The notes: generated by a model not told the origin, from the sequence alone. Positions 10,570-21,895 are shown, counted from the first letter of the stretch. The stretch: 64,000 bases of DNA from Nymphalis io (GCF_905147045.1 NC_065901.1:4030001-4094000); one strand, 5' to 3'. A program made the numbers and translations.

Positions 10570-11367
10570 GAAACTGAGGAGAGGCGGGAGAATCTTGTCA
10601 TTGAACTCGATAGGACGTTAGAGCTCATCTCCACATGGGGTTCTGATAATCTTGTTGAGTTTAATGCCAAGAAAACACAGGTATGCGCTCTCACAGCGAA
10701 AAAGTCACCATTTTACCCTCATCCCTCCCTCTGTGGCACACCGCAGATGATACAAAGCAAAATCGCCATGCTGGGGATGGACGTTCGCTGCGACTTTAGT
10801 CCAAGGGATTACATCGAGGCTATTATAAAAACAGCTTCACGGAAACTCGGAGTTCTGAACAAGGTGCGGCGTATTTTCACGCCACAACAACTGTGCCTGT
10901 TATACAAAACACAGGTACGGTCTTGCGTTGAATACTGCTCGCACCTTTGGGATGGTTCCGCTAAGTACCTACTGGAGGCCTTGGACCGGTTGCAGCGACG
11001 TGCAGTACGCATTATTGGCGACGTAAAGGTCACAAACACCCTTGAACCTTTACAATTGCGTCGCGAGATAGCAGTACTGAGCGCTTTTTATCGACTGCAT
11101 CACGGCGACTGCTCTGAGGAATTATTCTTTCTAATTCCTGCTTCCCACTTCCTTCTTAAGTCCACGCGAGCTGGTTCTCGATGTCACCGCCTAACTGTGA
11201 CATCAATTCCATCGCGCACAAAGAAATTTGTCAACTCCTTTCTTTGTCGCACTACCAAAAAATGGAATTCCTTACCAGCTCACGTGTTCCCCTCCTCTTA
11301 CAACCCGGGTTCCTTCAAACGAGGCGTGAAGAGGCATCTTGCGGGCCGGCAAGGCGGGGACGGCTAG
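10570..11367 (+). pseudogene. LINE family A C-terminal coding remnant (thumb and C-terminal domain)
   Basis: The 265 codons start just after the YADD motif of the parent protein (ETEERRENLVIELDRTL) and end ...KRHLAGRQGGDG-stop. The palm domain and endonuclease are missing, so it is catalytically dead. The C-terminal block WNSLPAHVFP, then SFKRGVKRHL, is of the type seen at the ends of CR1-like LINE proteins. An in-frame Met at 10531 lies in the adjoining mariner DNA, so a chimeric 278-residue frame (13 non-LINE residues plus the LINE part) is open. There is no evidence that it is expressed. Confidence 0.85.
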
Positions 11368-11411
11368 TACAGAACATTCTACCCGACTGTACTGGCCGTC
11401 GTCGCGTTTGG

Positions 11412-11446
11412 ACTCTACTACCACTTACCATCAGGTGGAGTAGAGT
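11412..11446 (+). other. Stem-loop in the 3' UTR of LINE family A
   Basis: ACTCTACTACCAC (11412-11424) pairs with GTGGAGTAGAGT (11435-11446), leaving one bulged A and a loop TTACCATCAG. It sits 20-odd bases before the A-tail. The same structure is kept at 40310-40344. In several LINEs a 3' stem-loop is what the reverse transcriptase recognises; that role is inferred here. Confidence 0.8.
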
Positions 11447-11680
11447 CATTTGCCATCCCGGGGCATATAAAAAAAAAAATTGTGCGGTAATAAGCGACGC
11501 CAAAGAAAAAAATAAGGAGGAAAAAACAAATGAATGTGAAAATGACTGTTTTCAAGACTCAAATGTACCAGCTAAATTAATTTATAAATTTGAATTTGGA
11601 ATTCTTAACCAAAGAGGAGATATTTCAAATCAAAGTAGTCGGTACAACAAAACGTTAATTTCATATGTAAGGACCTAATA

Positions 11681-11805
11681 TAACCTAGAAACCTTCCCGA
11701 AAAGACCGTACTCATTCCTTAAAGGCCGGCAAAGAACCCGCAAGTCCTCAGGTATTGTGGATGTTTATGGGCGGTGGTAGTCACTTTCCATTAGGTGAGC
11801 CACCT
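11681..11805 (+). mobile_element. LINE family B 3' end, left part (split by R1-like insertion)
   Basis: Coding end similar to LETFPKRPYSFLKGRQRT, then a 3' UTR with GGGCGGTGGTAGTCAC and TTTCCATTAGGTGAGCC. The antisense copy at 19335-19558 has the same order. The sequence resumes at 13900-13935 (GCTCGTTTGCC) after the R1-like insertion. Its left border coincides with the mariner's right TA, so the mariner probably inserted in or beside this LINE's C-terminal coding part. Confidence 0.75.
11790..11805. repeat. Target-site duplication of the R1-like insertion, left copy
   Basis: ATTAGGTGAGCCACCT, repeated exactly at 13900-13915. Confidence 0.9.
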
Positions 11806-13899
11806 TTTCTTTTTTTTTTCTCCCTGGAAAAACACATTTATGTTATTCCCCCACATGAGATGGGGGGGGGGTATGTGGGACTCGCCGGCGCTGAAGGCAC
11901 CGGAATACCCACTAAAAACTCCGTCTTGTTGGGGGTTGTCACGGGATCGCTTGCGCATACTACCGTGCCGTCCCGATGGTTCGCCTCTGCGGGCCTCCAA
12001 ATCCTAGGGGGTTCTTGGGGTACATAGACCCCCTAGCCCCGGCGACACTCACGGCGGGAGGAGATGATGCGCATAGCGCCGACGTCTTCTCCCCGGTCTT
12101 CTTCGGCGAAGCGGGTCAGAGGTGGCACTCTCCTCGGATTCCCGCTCCGCGGCCTTCTTCTGCGATATGACATTTTCGCAGAAGGAGACCATCTCCATCC
12201 AGCACCTTTCGCTACTAAGCATGCTCATTTATCACGCTCGGCAGCGAAAGGTCTCCGCCGATTAAAGACACCAGGGAAAGGCGCTGTGGCCCCCAAGCGG
12301 CACTTTCCATCAGAGTGTGGCATGCCGTGTCCGTAGGCGCACCACGCTCGTGGCAGGAGGGCGTTACCTCCCGCCTGACTATTCCGTGCAGGTACTTACC
12401 GAAGCACCCATGTCCAGTAAGCACCTGAGTCAGTCTGAAGGTCAGTGTGCCGCCTTTTCTCGTTACCCAGCGACTCAAGGGGGGACGGATGGCCTCCACA
12501 GTCGCCAGGCCTTCTGATGGGGACCTCAGATCCTCCTCCCACCTGCGAATCAGGGCTCACTGGGTGAGAGTCCTGATTCACAGCACCTCCTCCAACCCTG
12601 GACGGTCGCCACGCGACCTCACTTCCGCCCGGAACCGGTACACTTCCGCGAGCACCTCCGCCTGGGTCTCCCAAGGTGGATCGCCCGCAGAAGTGTTGCC
12701 GCCGCCCACGACACCGTACGATATCCGCGTATCACCCTCGCCGCTATGATTCTCTGCGGCCTTTGCAAGAGAACCTTGTTCTGAGCGGTGAGAGCATCAA
12801 CCCAGATGGGCGCACCGTACAGAGCCATGGACCGCACAACACCGGCGTTTAATCGGCGGCATGGCGTTTTCGGCTCTCCTACATTTGGTAGGAGCCAGCT
12901 TAAGGCAGCAGCAGCGTTGATAAGCTTCGGGACAAGTTGGACAAAATGCTGCCCGAAGCTCCATCTTCCGTCCAGGGTCAGGCCCAGATACTTCATGTGG
13001 GCCTGCACCTTAATCACCGTCCCCTGGATGGTGATACACGCCCCTCGTGGGGGGCCTCGACGTGGACCGTGGAATAAGAGGGCCTCCGTTTTTGAGATGA
13101 AGACCCTCAAGCCCAACATTCCTATGCAGTCCACTGTGAGCGACGTACGTACTTCGGCCAGGCGAGCCTCCTGAAAATTCCGCTCTGTCGCCGTGATGAG
13201 AGTGTCATCCGCATAGCACAACACCCCCATTCTGGGAAGGACGGATGCCCGCAGGAGCCAATCGAAGCCAAATTGGGCCGAGAACTGACCCCTGTGGAAA
13301 GCCACAGCCTACCCGACGCCGGACAAGACGCCCATCGCCCCCCTCCCAGAGGACTACTCGGTCCTGGAGGTATGCCCCCAACAGCCTCCTGAGATAAGAA
13401 GGCACCCCGTGGTATCGAAGTGCCTCCCCAATAGTCTCAAAAGGAAGACTATTGAAGGCGTTCGCAACATCTAGTAATACTGCCAGAACTACGTCCCCAG
13501 CCCGCATGGCGCAGTGTTTTTGGCCCTCAAACGGTCAAAGGCCACCTCCATCTCCCGCTCCGTGATCAATGGTGGAGCCACTGTGTTGTTAATCATGAAG
13601 CGAGGGACCTTTTGTGGAGGGGCATGCTCACCTGGATGGGGAAGAGTTTCCCGACCGGGCGCAGGAGGAGATCCGGCGACATTGTCTCTGTCACGGGGGA
13701 ACCCTGCGTGAGGAATTTTCCACACACACCGCGGAACGGACGCCCCCAGGGGTCCCGGTTCAGGCCCACCAGTAGTTCCTACCTAGCTTTCTCCTTGGCC
13801 TGACTTATCGCCAGCTGTAGGTTTTTTTACAGCTGACGATAAGCGGCCAATAGCTGTCCCACCAAGTCCGCGTCAAAGCCGTTGCGCCTCCGACAACGG
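11806..13899 (-). mobile_element. R1-clade LINE, 5' truncated, inserted in a family B LINE
   Basis: On the minus strand the insertion starts inside the reverse transcriptase gene at 13899 and ends in a GAGAAAAAAAAAAGAAAA tail at 11806-11825. A perfect 16-bp duplication borders it. The 3' UTR is about 300 bp and GC-rich, with a segment GCACGGTAGTATGCGCAAGC that recurs (diverged) at 28830-28860. GC content is far above the surrounding DNA. Classical R1 sits in 28S rDNA; this copy lies in a dispersed LINE tail, so it belongs to a dispersed R1-clade lineage. Several frame breaks make it inactive. Confidence 0.9.
12120..13850 (-). pseudogene. R1-clade reverse transcriptase and C-terminal zinc knuckle, broken
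   Basis: Read from the 13850 end: an R1-type NRDPWGRPFR block (about 13727-13764) and EMEVAFDRLRAKNTAP. The frame then jumps directly to AGDVVLAVLLDVANAFNSLP (motif A). The 90-110 residues normally between these blocks, including GPDG and the first RT motifs, are missing at about 13507-13512. Motif B is GFPQGSVLGP. A frameshift near 13260 precedes LCYADDTLI (motif C). The thumb follows (KYLGLTLDGRWSF, then GAPIWVDAL). The C-terminal region holds LTQVLTGHGCFGKYL and a degraded knuckle (CHERGAPTDTACHTL; the first Cys pair is disrupted). Confidence 0.88.
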
Positions 13900-13935
13900 A
13901 TTAGGTGAGCCACCTGCTCGTTTGCCAACATTGCA
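13900..13935 (+). mobile_element. LINE family B 3' end, right part
   Basis: Begins with the second copy of the 16-bp target duplication (13900-13915), then GCTCGTTTGCCAAC, the expected last bases of the family B 3' UTR. AT-rich flanking DNA follows. Confidence 0.75.
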
Positions 13936-16900
13936 TAAAATAAATAATTATATATTAGCTAAGCCATTGGACGTAAAAAAATCGTTAAAATTGTGTACAT
14001 TTATAATAAAATAAATGAGAATAAACAAAGAGATACAAACACTTCACTTTAATTGTAGATAGATGGACCTAGAGCTTTGTCAGTCCAAGCTATTTATATC
14101 TTTATTATAAAAAGTTATTTACGCGTTTGTTACTATAAACTATATATTATTACTATTTAGCTATGATTTTTAAAATTAAATAAAAATAGCAAAGAAGCGA
14201 ATGATTTCATTGCTTGAAATAAATCCACGTTAAGTATAACTTGTTAAAATTTTAGTAAAGTTATGAAATGTACTTGATTTCTAAATTGAAGGAGTGAAAA
14301 TGAAATATTTTTCCATTGTCAGAAGGAAGGCTACGTGACAATGTTACACGGAGACAACTTAATTTCAACTTCAAAAACGTCGATTATTTTTTTCATTCCA
14401 TTAGAAACGCTTGACATTCAAAACGTGTATCGCCGAATTCCCACGGCAAATAAAAATTTATTATTCCTTTTATAGCATCAATCGTTGTTTTGATTTCTTT
14501 CAATGTTATTTCTTTTACATTTTCGTCAGCTTAGTAATTTCCCGGTCTGTTTTTAAAACGTATTATTAATTGTATTTATAAATGTTATTCTCTCTAGACA
14601 AAACATTAGTAGCTGGTTGGTCATGGAAAATGACGATAAATAATTAAAATAATACCAATATGAAATAGTATACCTAGTGAAAGTAAAGTAAACAAATTAT
14701 TTTGAATTATTTATTTTTAATTATTATTTAACTAACAATTATTTAGTTTGTTTTATGCGACATAATAACACAGTATTAGTAATGGGTATTTATATCTCTT
14801 TGTTTATAAAAAAACATGAATTAAAATTATTTTTTTACTCGCATAAAGTCGAAATGGGCTGTTGATTAACTAATAATTTGACAAAATCAAAGTAATCAAA
14901 CTGATTAAGAAGATGAAACTCATAACATTATGAAGTACCCTCGTCCCGAACAATGGTGATCCCATAGAATAAACGTAAAATGCAATGTAAGCAGGCACAA
15001 AGCCATATTAAAGTGGAAACTTTCAGGTGGGGTACTAATTAAGACAACTAAAGGGCCGAGTCAGACAAGTAAGGCCCTGCTTAGAAGCTCATTCCGTAAA
15101 ATTACGCAAGGGAGGGCGTCTAAGTCGTAAGACTTACACATATGTGCTTGGTATATAATTATTTATAAAGTAATTAATTATTTTTATTTATATAAGAAAA
15201 TAATTGAAACAAAAATCAAGATATGACAAGAAAAAGCATATATACGTGAACTAGACGTAGTCTAGCAACAAAATATTTGAAAGACAGATAAAATAAAATG
15301 AATTTGATGTATTGTAATAAATAATTTCAAATATTATAATAATCTCAACATCTTTTTCGATTATTACATATTATAATCCATATTCGTATTTAATTATAGT
15401 ACCGATATTATCATATTTATATTGACGATGTTTCACAATCAGTTCGACATAATACCAATAAAATCATACAGTTCTAGGAATAAATCATGAAAAATAGTCA
15501 AATACCGAAAAAAAACTAAGCAAAGCTAATATATAGGTCGGTATTCGAAGAAGTGCGTTTGTAATGTGAAGCTTCACTAAAGTATTGTTTGTGATTGAAA
15601 AGGCTGGACACGACAAATGCTTTGAGAAATGCGTTACTTAGCATAGCTTTGCTTCCACTCTAAATAAAATTTTGCTTTTGAATACGAGTGTAAATCTCTT
15701 TAAGACCAAGTTAACAGAATTTTCATAATGATATATATATATAATGAGAACTATTTTTTTCATTTTAAGAGTAGACTGGCCCTTGTTCCAATCAGTCGAA
15801 TACTTATGAAATAAATATAATTATGAAGGTGCTCATATGTAATATTTTAATATTGCTCTAACTCTTTTCTATTTTTTATTTTTTATCTCTAAAACAAATT
15901 AATAAGCGATTCTATATATATCGTTAAAGTTCTAAAATATTTAGCATCGCAAAATACACTTAGTTGACTTAAATATTTTAATTACTAAGAAAGATTCATC
16001 TTTTTTAAGATGTCAGAGAATTAAATCCGCTAAATTTCGTAACTTGAGTCCAAGGATAAGATCTCCGTCAGGAAGCTTTAAATCGCGTTACTGTCGACCG
16101 AGTGTTTATAATCGGGCTACGGGCCGAAGCTCCTGTTGTTGCCGGAATAATCGGGATTGAACCGGTTTTAGCTCGCTCCAATGTAGGATTCATGCCCGGT
16201 TCAATGTAGGAAAAGAAATAGCTAAAGATACGATTCAGCTTTGTAAATACAATGACGTTTTAATATTAACAATTCCTATGCAAAACTTTTATATATTTTT
16301 ATATATTTAATATTATTTCATATTTTTTTTACTCTCAAGCTATTATAATAATCTTTAAGTACTTAAAAAAAAACAGGCAGTCATGGGGACTGTCAGTGGA
16401 AGTGAAAACTTGAAACTGTTAAATATATTTGTCCAATTTCCAAATCTATTGGCATTACAAGTAAAAATTCTATCTCTTTTTATTCATCAAAATACACACA
16501 CAGTATGCCGTAAACTCGATACAAATTTAATACAGATTTTAATACAGTTTAAATGAATAATAGTTAAAATACACTTATGTTATTTGTATATACTGTTGAA
16601 TTTACATACATTTCAATCATTATTATCCTAATTAATTTCCACACAATTTTTAAATTATTTGTACTTTCAACGATTTCATTATATTAAAATTATCATGTCG
16701 GTGACGCGAAGCCCAGAGTCTATCCCCTACGATAAACCTACGCAAAGAAAAAAGAAGTTTTCACTTCAAAAACACATCTAATTCGAGAATCCGAAGACAC
16801 GTCTAACTTTTTCTTTTAAGGAAACAAATTTCAAATTAGTCGTAAGTTCTTAATCTGCATAAGAAAACACATATATCTTCATTAAATAAACATCATTTTG

Positions 16901-17374
16901 TACTCACTTTCCAACAAAATCGTGGTATTGGATCATCGCCTGTAGCTGCGGTCGACACCCTAATTAAATTGGGCCTACGTTATACGCCATCATTAATATT
17001 GATTGTCCTTTTTAATGAACGAAATTCGTTTTATATTAGCTTGAGTAATTATATTGAACGCATAATATGGCAAGATAATGAATAAAATTGGAATGTGTAA
17101 GGGTATTTGGTTCAGCTCGTGACTTTATGTGTTTTCGTGGACGTGTATTATTTGGAAACTTTTAATAATTGAACTGAAAACTATCATTTATAATATTGAT
17201 ACATGGCTTCATCTATTACATAGTTATAGACATATTCATGGAACTCAATTTAATAAGCTAGTAACAAATATGTTATATATTTAAATACAAATGTTTGAAA
17301 ATGATGTACAAACGATATGTTTGCACTGAAATATTGACTGGACTGATATAGATTAGTAATAATAGATATAAATT
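13936..17374. other. AT-rich DNA without recognised gene
   Basis: No coding frame and no match to the repeats found elsewhere in the window. Two GC-richer patches stand out: 14935-15135 (AAGGGCCGAGTCAGACAAG, TTACGCAAGGGAGGGCG) and 16075-16205 (CGGGCTACGGGCCGAAGC, GAACCGGTTTTAGC). These are candidates for conserved non-coding sequence, nothing more. Confidence 0.45.
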
Positions 17375-17515
17375 ATCTTTTAATCCAATGCAGGGGGATT
17401 TCCCAAGACATCTCCCAAGGTGCGCCAAAGCCGGTTCACCGTCTTCCGCTTCAAGGAACAATCAATATTAACATATCTATGTAAATTAGTGAAGAAGAGT
17501 AACTACTGAGCTTTT
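17375..17515 (-). repeat. Possible retroelement fragment, minus strand
   Basis: On the minus strand, GCTCAGTAGTTACTCTTCTTC precedes a 75-bp GC-rich block that reads KRKTVNRLWRTLGDVLG in one frame. The first part resembles a common insect repeat tail (form 'AAACTCAGTAGTTACTCTTTTTC') and is paralleled at 25288-25340. The peptide-like block is not recognised. A perfect kappaB-like GGGGATTTCCC occurs in it (plus strand, about 17395). Confidence 0.35.
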
Positions 17516-19285
17516 TGCATGTTTTTCTCTGTAGAATCTATATTCCGAATCGGCTTTGCTGTACATTTAATTAAATACTATATTATGACGATTCGTAAGT
17601 GCCTACGACTGACTACTTGATTAAAGGATATTTTGGGTATGAATTATAAATGATAACTGAAGTTAAGTAATTATTGTGCCTTCATTTATTAGATTTTCAA
17701 TAAACGTAAAGTGTTGTTTTCCACATGTCAATGCCACACTGCGGTGTTAAATGTGTCAGAATGTAATAATTGTATATATCGTCGAGTTTTTGAAATGTAC
17801 GCTGCAAGCTCTGAAAATAATTAAACTAACTGTGCTGCGTAACTAAATGTGAACTTATGTTATCAGGTGGATTACGTTTAAACTGTCACATATATTGTAG
17901 TTCACTCGTCCCCAGGACAGTTTCATTGTTTTCAATGCCGTATTTCATTGGCAAGCGGGGAGTATCATGCCTAAGAGTCGTTTTTTATACAAACATACGT
18001 ATGTATGTTATATACATACAGGTACATGAAACAAAGGACTGACGATATAAATTAAACATGTCAGATATTTAAATAGCCTTTTCATAAGACTTGAAGGAAC
18101 ACTATGCTGACAGCTGAAATCGACCATTAATTCAAAATACGCTCAAAGATTCTATGATAAAACTGTAAGTGTGATAAGTAAGTAGACTTCATATGGAACG
18201 ACATAATGAAAGTTAATAAGCATTTGTCACATATTATGTATGACGTACAATAAACGCTGTTTATAAATTCAATTTTTAAGCCAAATACACATTTGCGATT
18301 AAAACTTCGTTCGTTCGAATAAAGGATACCAAAAGCTTCGATGGTCGGATCACTGCGTATGCGTGTTTAATAAATTTTATTATGATTTTATATGCTTAAA
18401 GATTCTGTATTTGGCATCGCATTGACGGCTGTTTTATAGTTTTTTACAGTTTTATTGTCTATGTGATCCCATCAACATGTTTTGTTCATCTGAAGTCGAT
18501 TTTATTCGCAATGTAAACATTGGTGTTTAAAAAAATCGACAAATTCAGTCAGCTTTGTTTGTATTTACAGTTTGAATTTCATTTTTATGGAAGATAAATC
18601 CTTTACAAGATTAATTTATTTACTCATATTTTGAGGATTTTAAAATTACAAGAACGAAACAGCTATGATAACATACTTCTTTACATCGGTGACTTAAGCG
18701 TTTATGTTAGTATTTTATTATATATACATTTTAAACGTTTATGATACGAATAATATATAAATTACGATAGTTTTTAAATATTTTCGGTATATTTATGTTT
18801 ACTTGGATATAAGTCAACGAATGTTAAAATATATAATATTAATAATAATAATATTATTGAGGAAGGAAGAATTTTAATTGTGATAGCAACATTTTGTAGT
18901 TAAATTGGAAAATAGCCTTAATTATTGGTTTAGAGAAGACAAATGGCACGAACACATTACATAACATTAATCAACTACCTAAGATGTTACGGCTATTATA
19001 ATAATATGTTTGATATCATAATTAAGCCGATAGCTTATGATCGTCTCCATATTACACATATAATATATTATCATATTAAATGAAGACGAATTTATGACCG
19101 ATAATAGATTATCAAAACCAATTAAGCGCCTATGTGATCCAAATTTCAATTTATTACATGACATGATTCAAGTATCTTTAGAGTTGGTGGCTATTGACCT
19201 CTGTGAACTATATTATCAAACATATCGGATGAAGGGCGTAGTGTTAAAATCAATTTAAATATACTGATATATTAAATTGACTGGA
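17516..19285. other. AT-rich DNA without recognised gene
   Basis: No supported gene or repeat. Scattered short motifs only, such as the imperfect inverted repeat around GCCACACTGCGGTGTTAAATG at 17740. Confidence 0.45.
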
Positions 19286-19321
19286 CGACTTAAATATATA
19301 TATATATATATATTTAAGTCG
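19286..19321. repeat. Perfect 36-bp AT-rich palindrome
   Basis: CGACTTAAA, then (TA)9, then TTTAAGTCG. The whole 36 bp equals its own reverse complement, so either strand can fold into a cruciform or hairpin. Confidence 0.95.
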
Positions 19322-19334
19322 ACTCGTTTTATTT

Positions 19335-19558
19335 ATATAACAGCGGGCAAACGAGAAGGCTTACCTGATGTAAATTGACTACCACCGCCCAATTGACATC
19401 CGCAACATCCGAAGGTAGCTGGCCTTTGAAGAATGAGTACACTTTTTTCTTGAAGGTTTTTATGTCATATCGGTTCGGAAAAGTCGCCGGTGAAGCTGGG
19501 TCCACTGAGTTGTTGTGTGAGGCAAGAAATGCCTTAAAAATCGCGCTGTTGTGGATTA
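19335..19558 (-). mobile_element. LINE family B 3' end, antisense
   Basis: On the minus strand the sequence codes FPNRYDIKTFKKKVYSFFKG followed by a stop-containing 3' UTR with GGGCGGTGGTAGTCAATTTAC, CATCAGGTAAGCC and CTCGTTTGCCCGC. This is the C-terminal end and tail of a CR1/Jockey-group LINE. The same tail is split at 11681/13900. The copy is 5' truncated at about 19558 and AT-rich flank follows. The ACATCAGGTAAGCC segment is a variant of the tail motif shared with family A and repeat X. Confidence 0.75.
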
Positions 19559-21895
19559 CCAGTTTTTCGCTTTGTGTTTTTATATATAACCAAGGGCTTT
19601 GTAAAAAGAAATTTACCTGTGTAAAACTTATACCTTATTTGTAGTGCCTTTAAGTGTGTGTTATAAGGATGAGCGAGCAAATGAATTACGACTTCGCAAG
19701 ATTCGTTTATGGTTTGATTTATATTTGTTATAAACATTGTCACTGACCTATCTGAAAGAACAAACTCAAAACTCATCGCAGAAAACGTTTGTAATTACAA
19801 AGACGTGTCAGAAAATGATTTGCGACATTGAGTATAAAAATTATAACATATCAAAGAGAGAAAGAGAGAGAGAGAGAATGAGATAATTTTACCTTTAACA
19901 TCCTCGTTACTCTTCTTGGTAGTCGAATTTTATTACATCCGTTCTTAGCTGATGACTACTTTAAAACAAAACAAAAGCATATGACCTATTAAAATTGTAA
20001 GCCTTTTCGTTCCGAAAAATACAATAGTATTTTAAAATAGTAATTAGTATTTCTATCGAAAATACAAAGCGAAAGATTACTTCGTTTAATCCGTAAGAGT
20101 TCATTGATAAACATTTTAATTTTAAAATTTTGTGATCTTTGTCAACGTGTAATCTTTCTTTTTCACTCTTATAAATCTTTTTGAAAATCAATATTGAATA
20201 TTGTGGTGGACGATTTTGAGGTTTCAAGTTTTATAACTAGAACGTTAAAAATCTAGTTTTACAGCTTTCATTTTAAATTTAATAAAATGGATCGGATGGA
20301 ATTGAAAATTTTTAGAGATCTTTATGTTTTAAAATCCTCAGCATTAGATTTTTTGGGTGACAAATATATGTGTGTGTTTCTATTTATGTTTGTGTGGTTA
20401 TTAATTATTTTGACGCAAATAGGGAAACTATCATATTTTAATCGAAAGCTAATATTCTAAACACAAATAGGTAAAAACAATCATACTTCAACTGCTATAG
20501 ACATAAAGAATGCTATTCACACCCATACAAATCACCATAACATTGGCGCCAAAAGCAATTTTAGTTTGGAACTGGTGTAATATAATCCGACAAAAAGAGA
20601 TACGAGAAATTGTGACAAAAAAGAAAAGTTAAATTAATCGTAGCCCTATTTGTTCAAGTTTTAATAAAATTCTTAGGAAGCACATTTGAAACACAGACTT
20701 ATTTTGGGAGAGAGCAATGGTGTAACTACTTCGAAGGATTAATCTTGAATTGGTAACTTAGGTTTTGTTTAATTGCTTGATTTAAGCATGAGGCTTTCTG
20801 AATTTACAGAATACAAATGTCAGTGTAGATTTGAGGTACTTGTTTAATCGTATATACAAATTGTATACATTGATCCTAATATTATTAAATAGGTTCAAAA
20901 TCTAACACATTGTGTTTATAATAGAAATAAGAAGCGTATGCAGTTTGCTGTTTAACTCAAACGTTACATTGTAACCCTATAAATTTTAATTTTTCAATAT
21001 TTTAATTTTTATTAAAATATTGTATTTATTTTACTTAATCTAACCGGCTTATAAAATAAATTACGGTTATCGAATCGACATTTATTATCTGTGCGGTTTG
21101 AGAGATCGCAGCACTACGATGTTCGGGTACTTTTTTTGATCGTTGAGCAGGCGCCGGTCGCTTACCGACGCCTGTCTGTTTTAAACGATTAAATATATTC
21201 CTTTTTGTAAGTATATTCGTTGAATATAGTGGATCGTTGGCATTGAATATATTGTTTGTACATTTCGTATGTTGGTTTTTATTTTCGTTTCAGATTATAT
21301 ACAAAATTATACTAACGGAGGGTTACCTACGTCATCTACTTTGTAAAACGTATTTGAGAGGTTCGGGTTACCAAACCTCTTTGTATCAAAACCGTGTCAC
21401 GTGCAATATAAGTCATATATTGCCTTATTTCTACATGTTCAAACACTTCTGAGGTGAGTTGATGCATAAATTACATTCAGTAATCATTGTACCACTTGGT
21501 TCAATATTTATTTTTATCAATTTGTTCACATTTTATTCAAAAACTGAACATAGACTTTGTCAATGTACTAGGTGACCTGGGTCTAATCCTAAAGTGATTC
21601 GAATTGTTTAAAGGCCTTGTTTCATTAATTTAAAGATAGTTCTTGCTTTCTATTTGCTTTATATTGTTTTATTGCTAATTAAGCAATAATTTTCCATGTT
21701 TTAACACATCAAAAGTTAACTTTAATAACCTCAATTGTCTAGGTTATTACTTGGTTTTAATAACTTACTCTTCTTTGTACCTATGTCTAGGGCATTCTTA
21801 GGACCTTCTTAGTGTTCATGCAAGATAGGTAATAAGTTGTTTTGTTCACAGGGAGTGTTTATTTTCTTAATTTTATATATACTTTGTATATTGCA
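19559..21895. other. AT-rich DNA with a GA microsatellite
   Basis: A run of GA dinucleotides lies at 19855-19880. A GC-richer patch with GCAGGCGCCGGTCGC and TTACCGACGCCTG lies at about 21150-21178 and can form a short stem. No coding sequence recognised. Confidence 0.45.

Larger units (their letters stand above)
10570..11472 (+). mobile_element. LINE family A copy 2, 5' truncated, with authentic 3' end
   Basis: Matches copy 1 from position 1979 of the window onward and then continues through the true C-terminus, a short 3' UTR and an A-tail (GGCATATAAAAAAAAAAA). This is the only copy here with the complete end and therefore defines the family's 3' UTR. The insertion lies in reverse orientation inside a mariner transposase sequence. 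Flanks GCCGTAATCA (left) and GCGGTAATAA (right) agree at 8 of 10 positions and may be a mutated target duplication. If not, the insertion came with a deletion. Confidence 0.9.
10094..11678 (-). mobile_element. Mariner-family DNA transposon, deleted and interrupted by a LINE
   Basis: Inverted ends TTAGGTCCTTACATATGAAATT (from 10094) and its reverse complement (ending at 11678) are near-perfect terminal inverted repeats. TA dinucleotides flank them at 10092-10093 and 11679-11680, as expected for Tc1/mariner insertion at TA. The left 470 bp carry the C-terminal transposase on the minus strand, and the right 200 bp are the untranslated transposon 5' end. The centre is occupied by a family A LINE (10570-11471), and roughly the first 60% of the transposase is absent. 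The element cannot encode an active transposase. Confidence 0.85.

Noticed and set aside
11795..12336. Several overlapping plus-strand open frames
   Set aside because: GC-rich R1-like element read on the wrong strand; the sense strand is minus.
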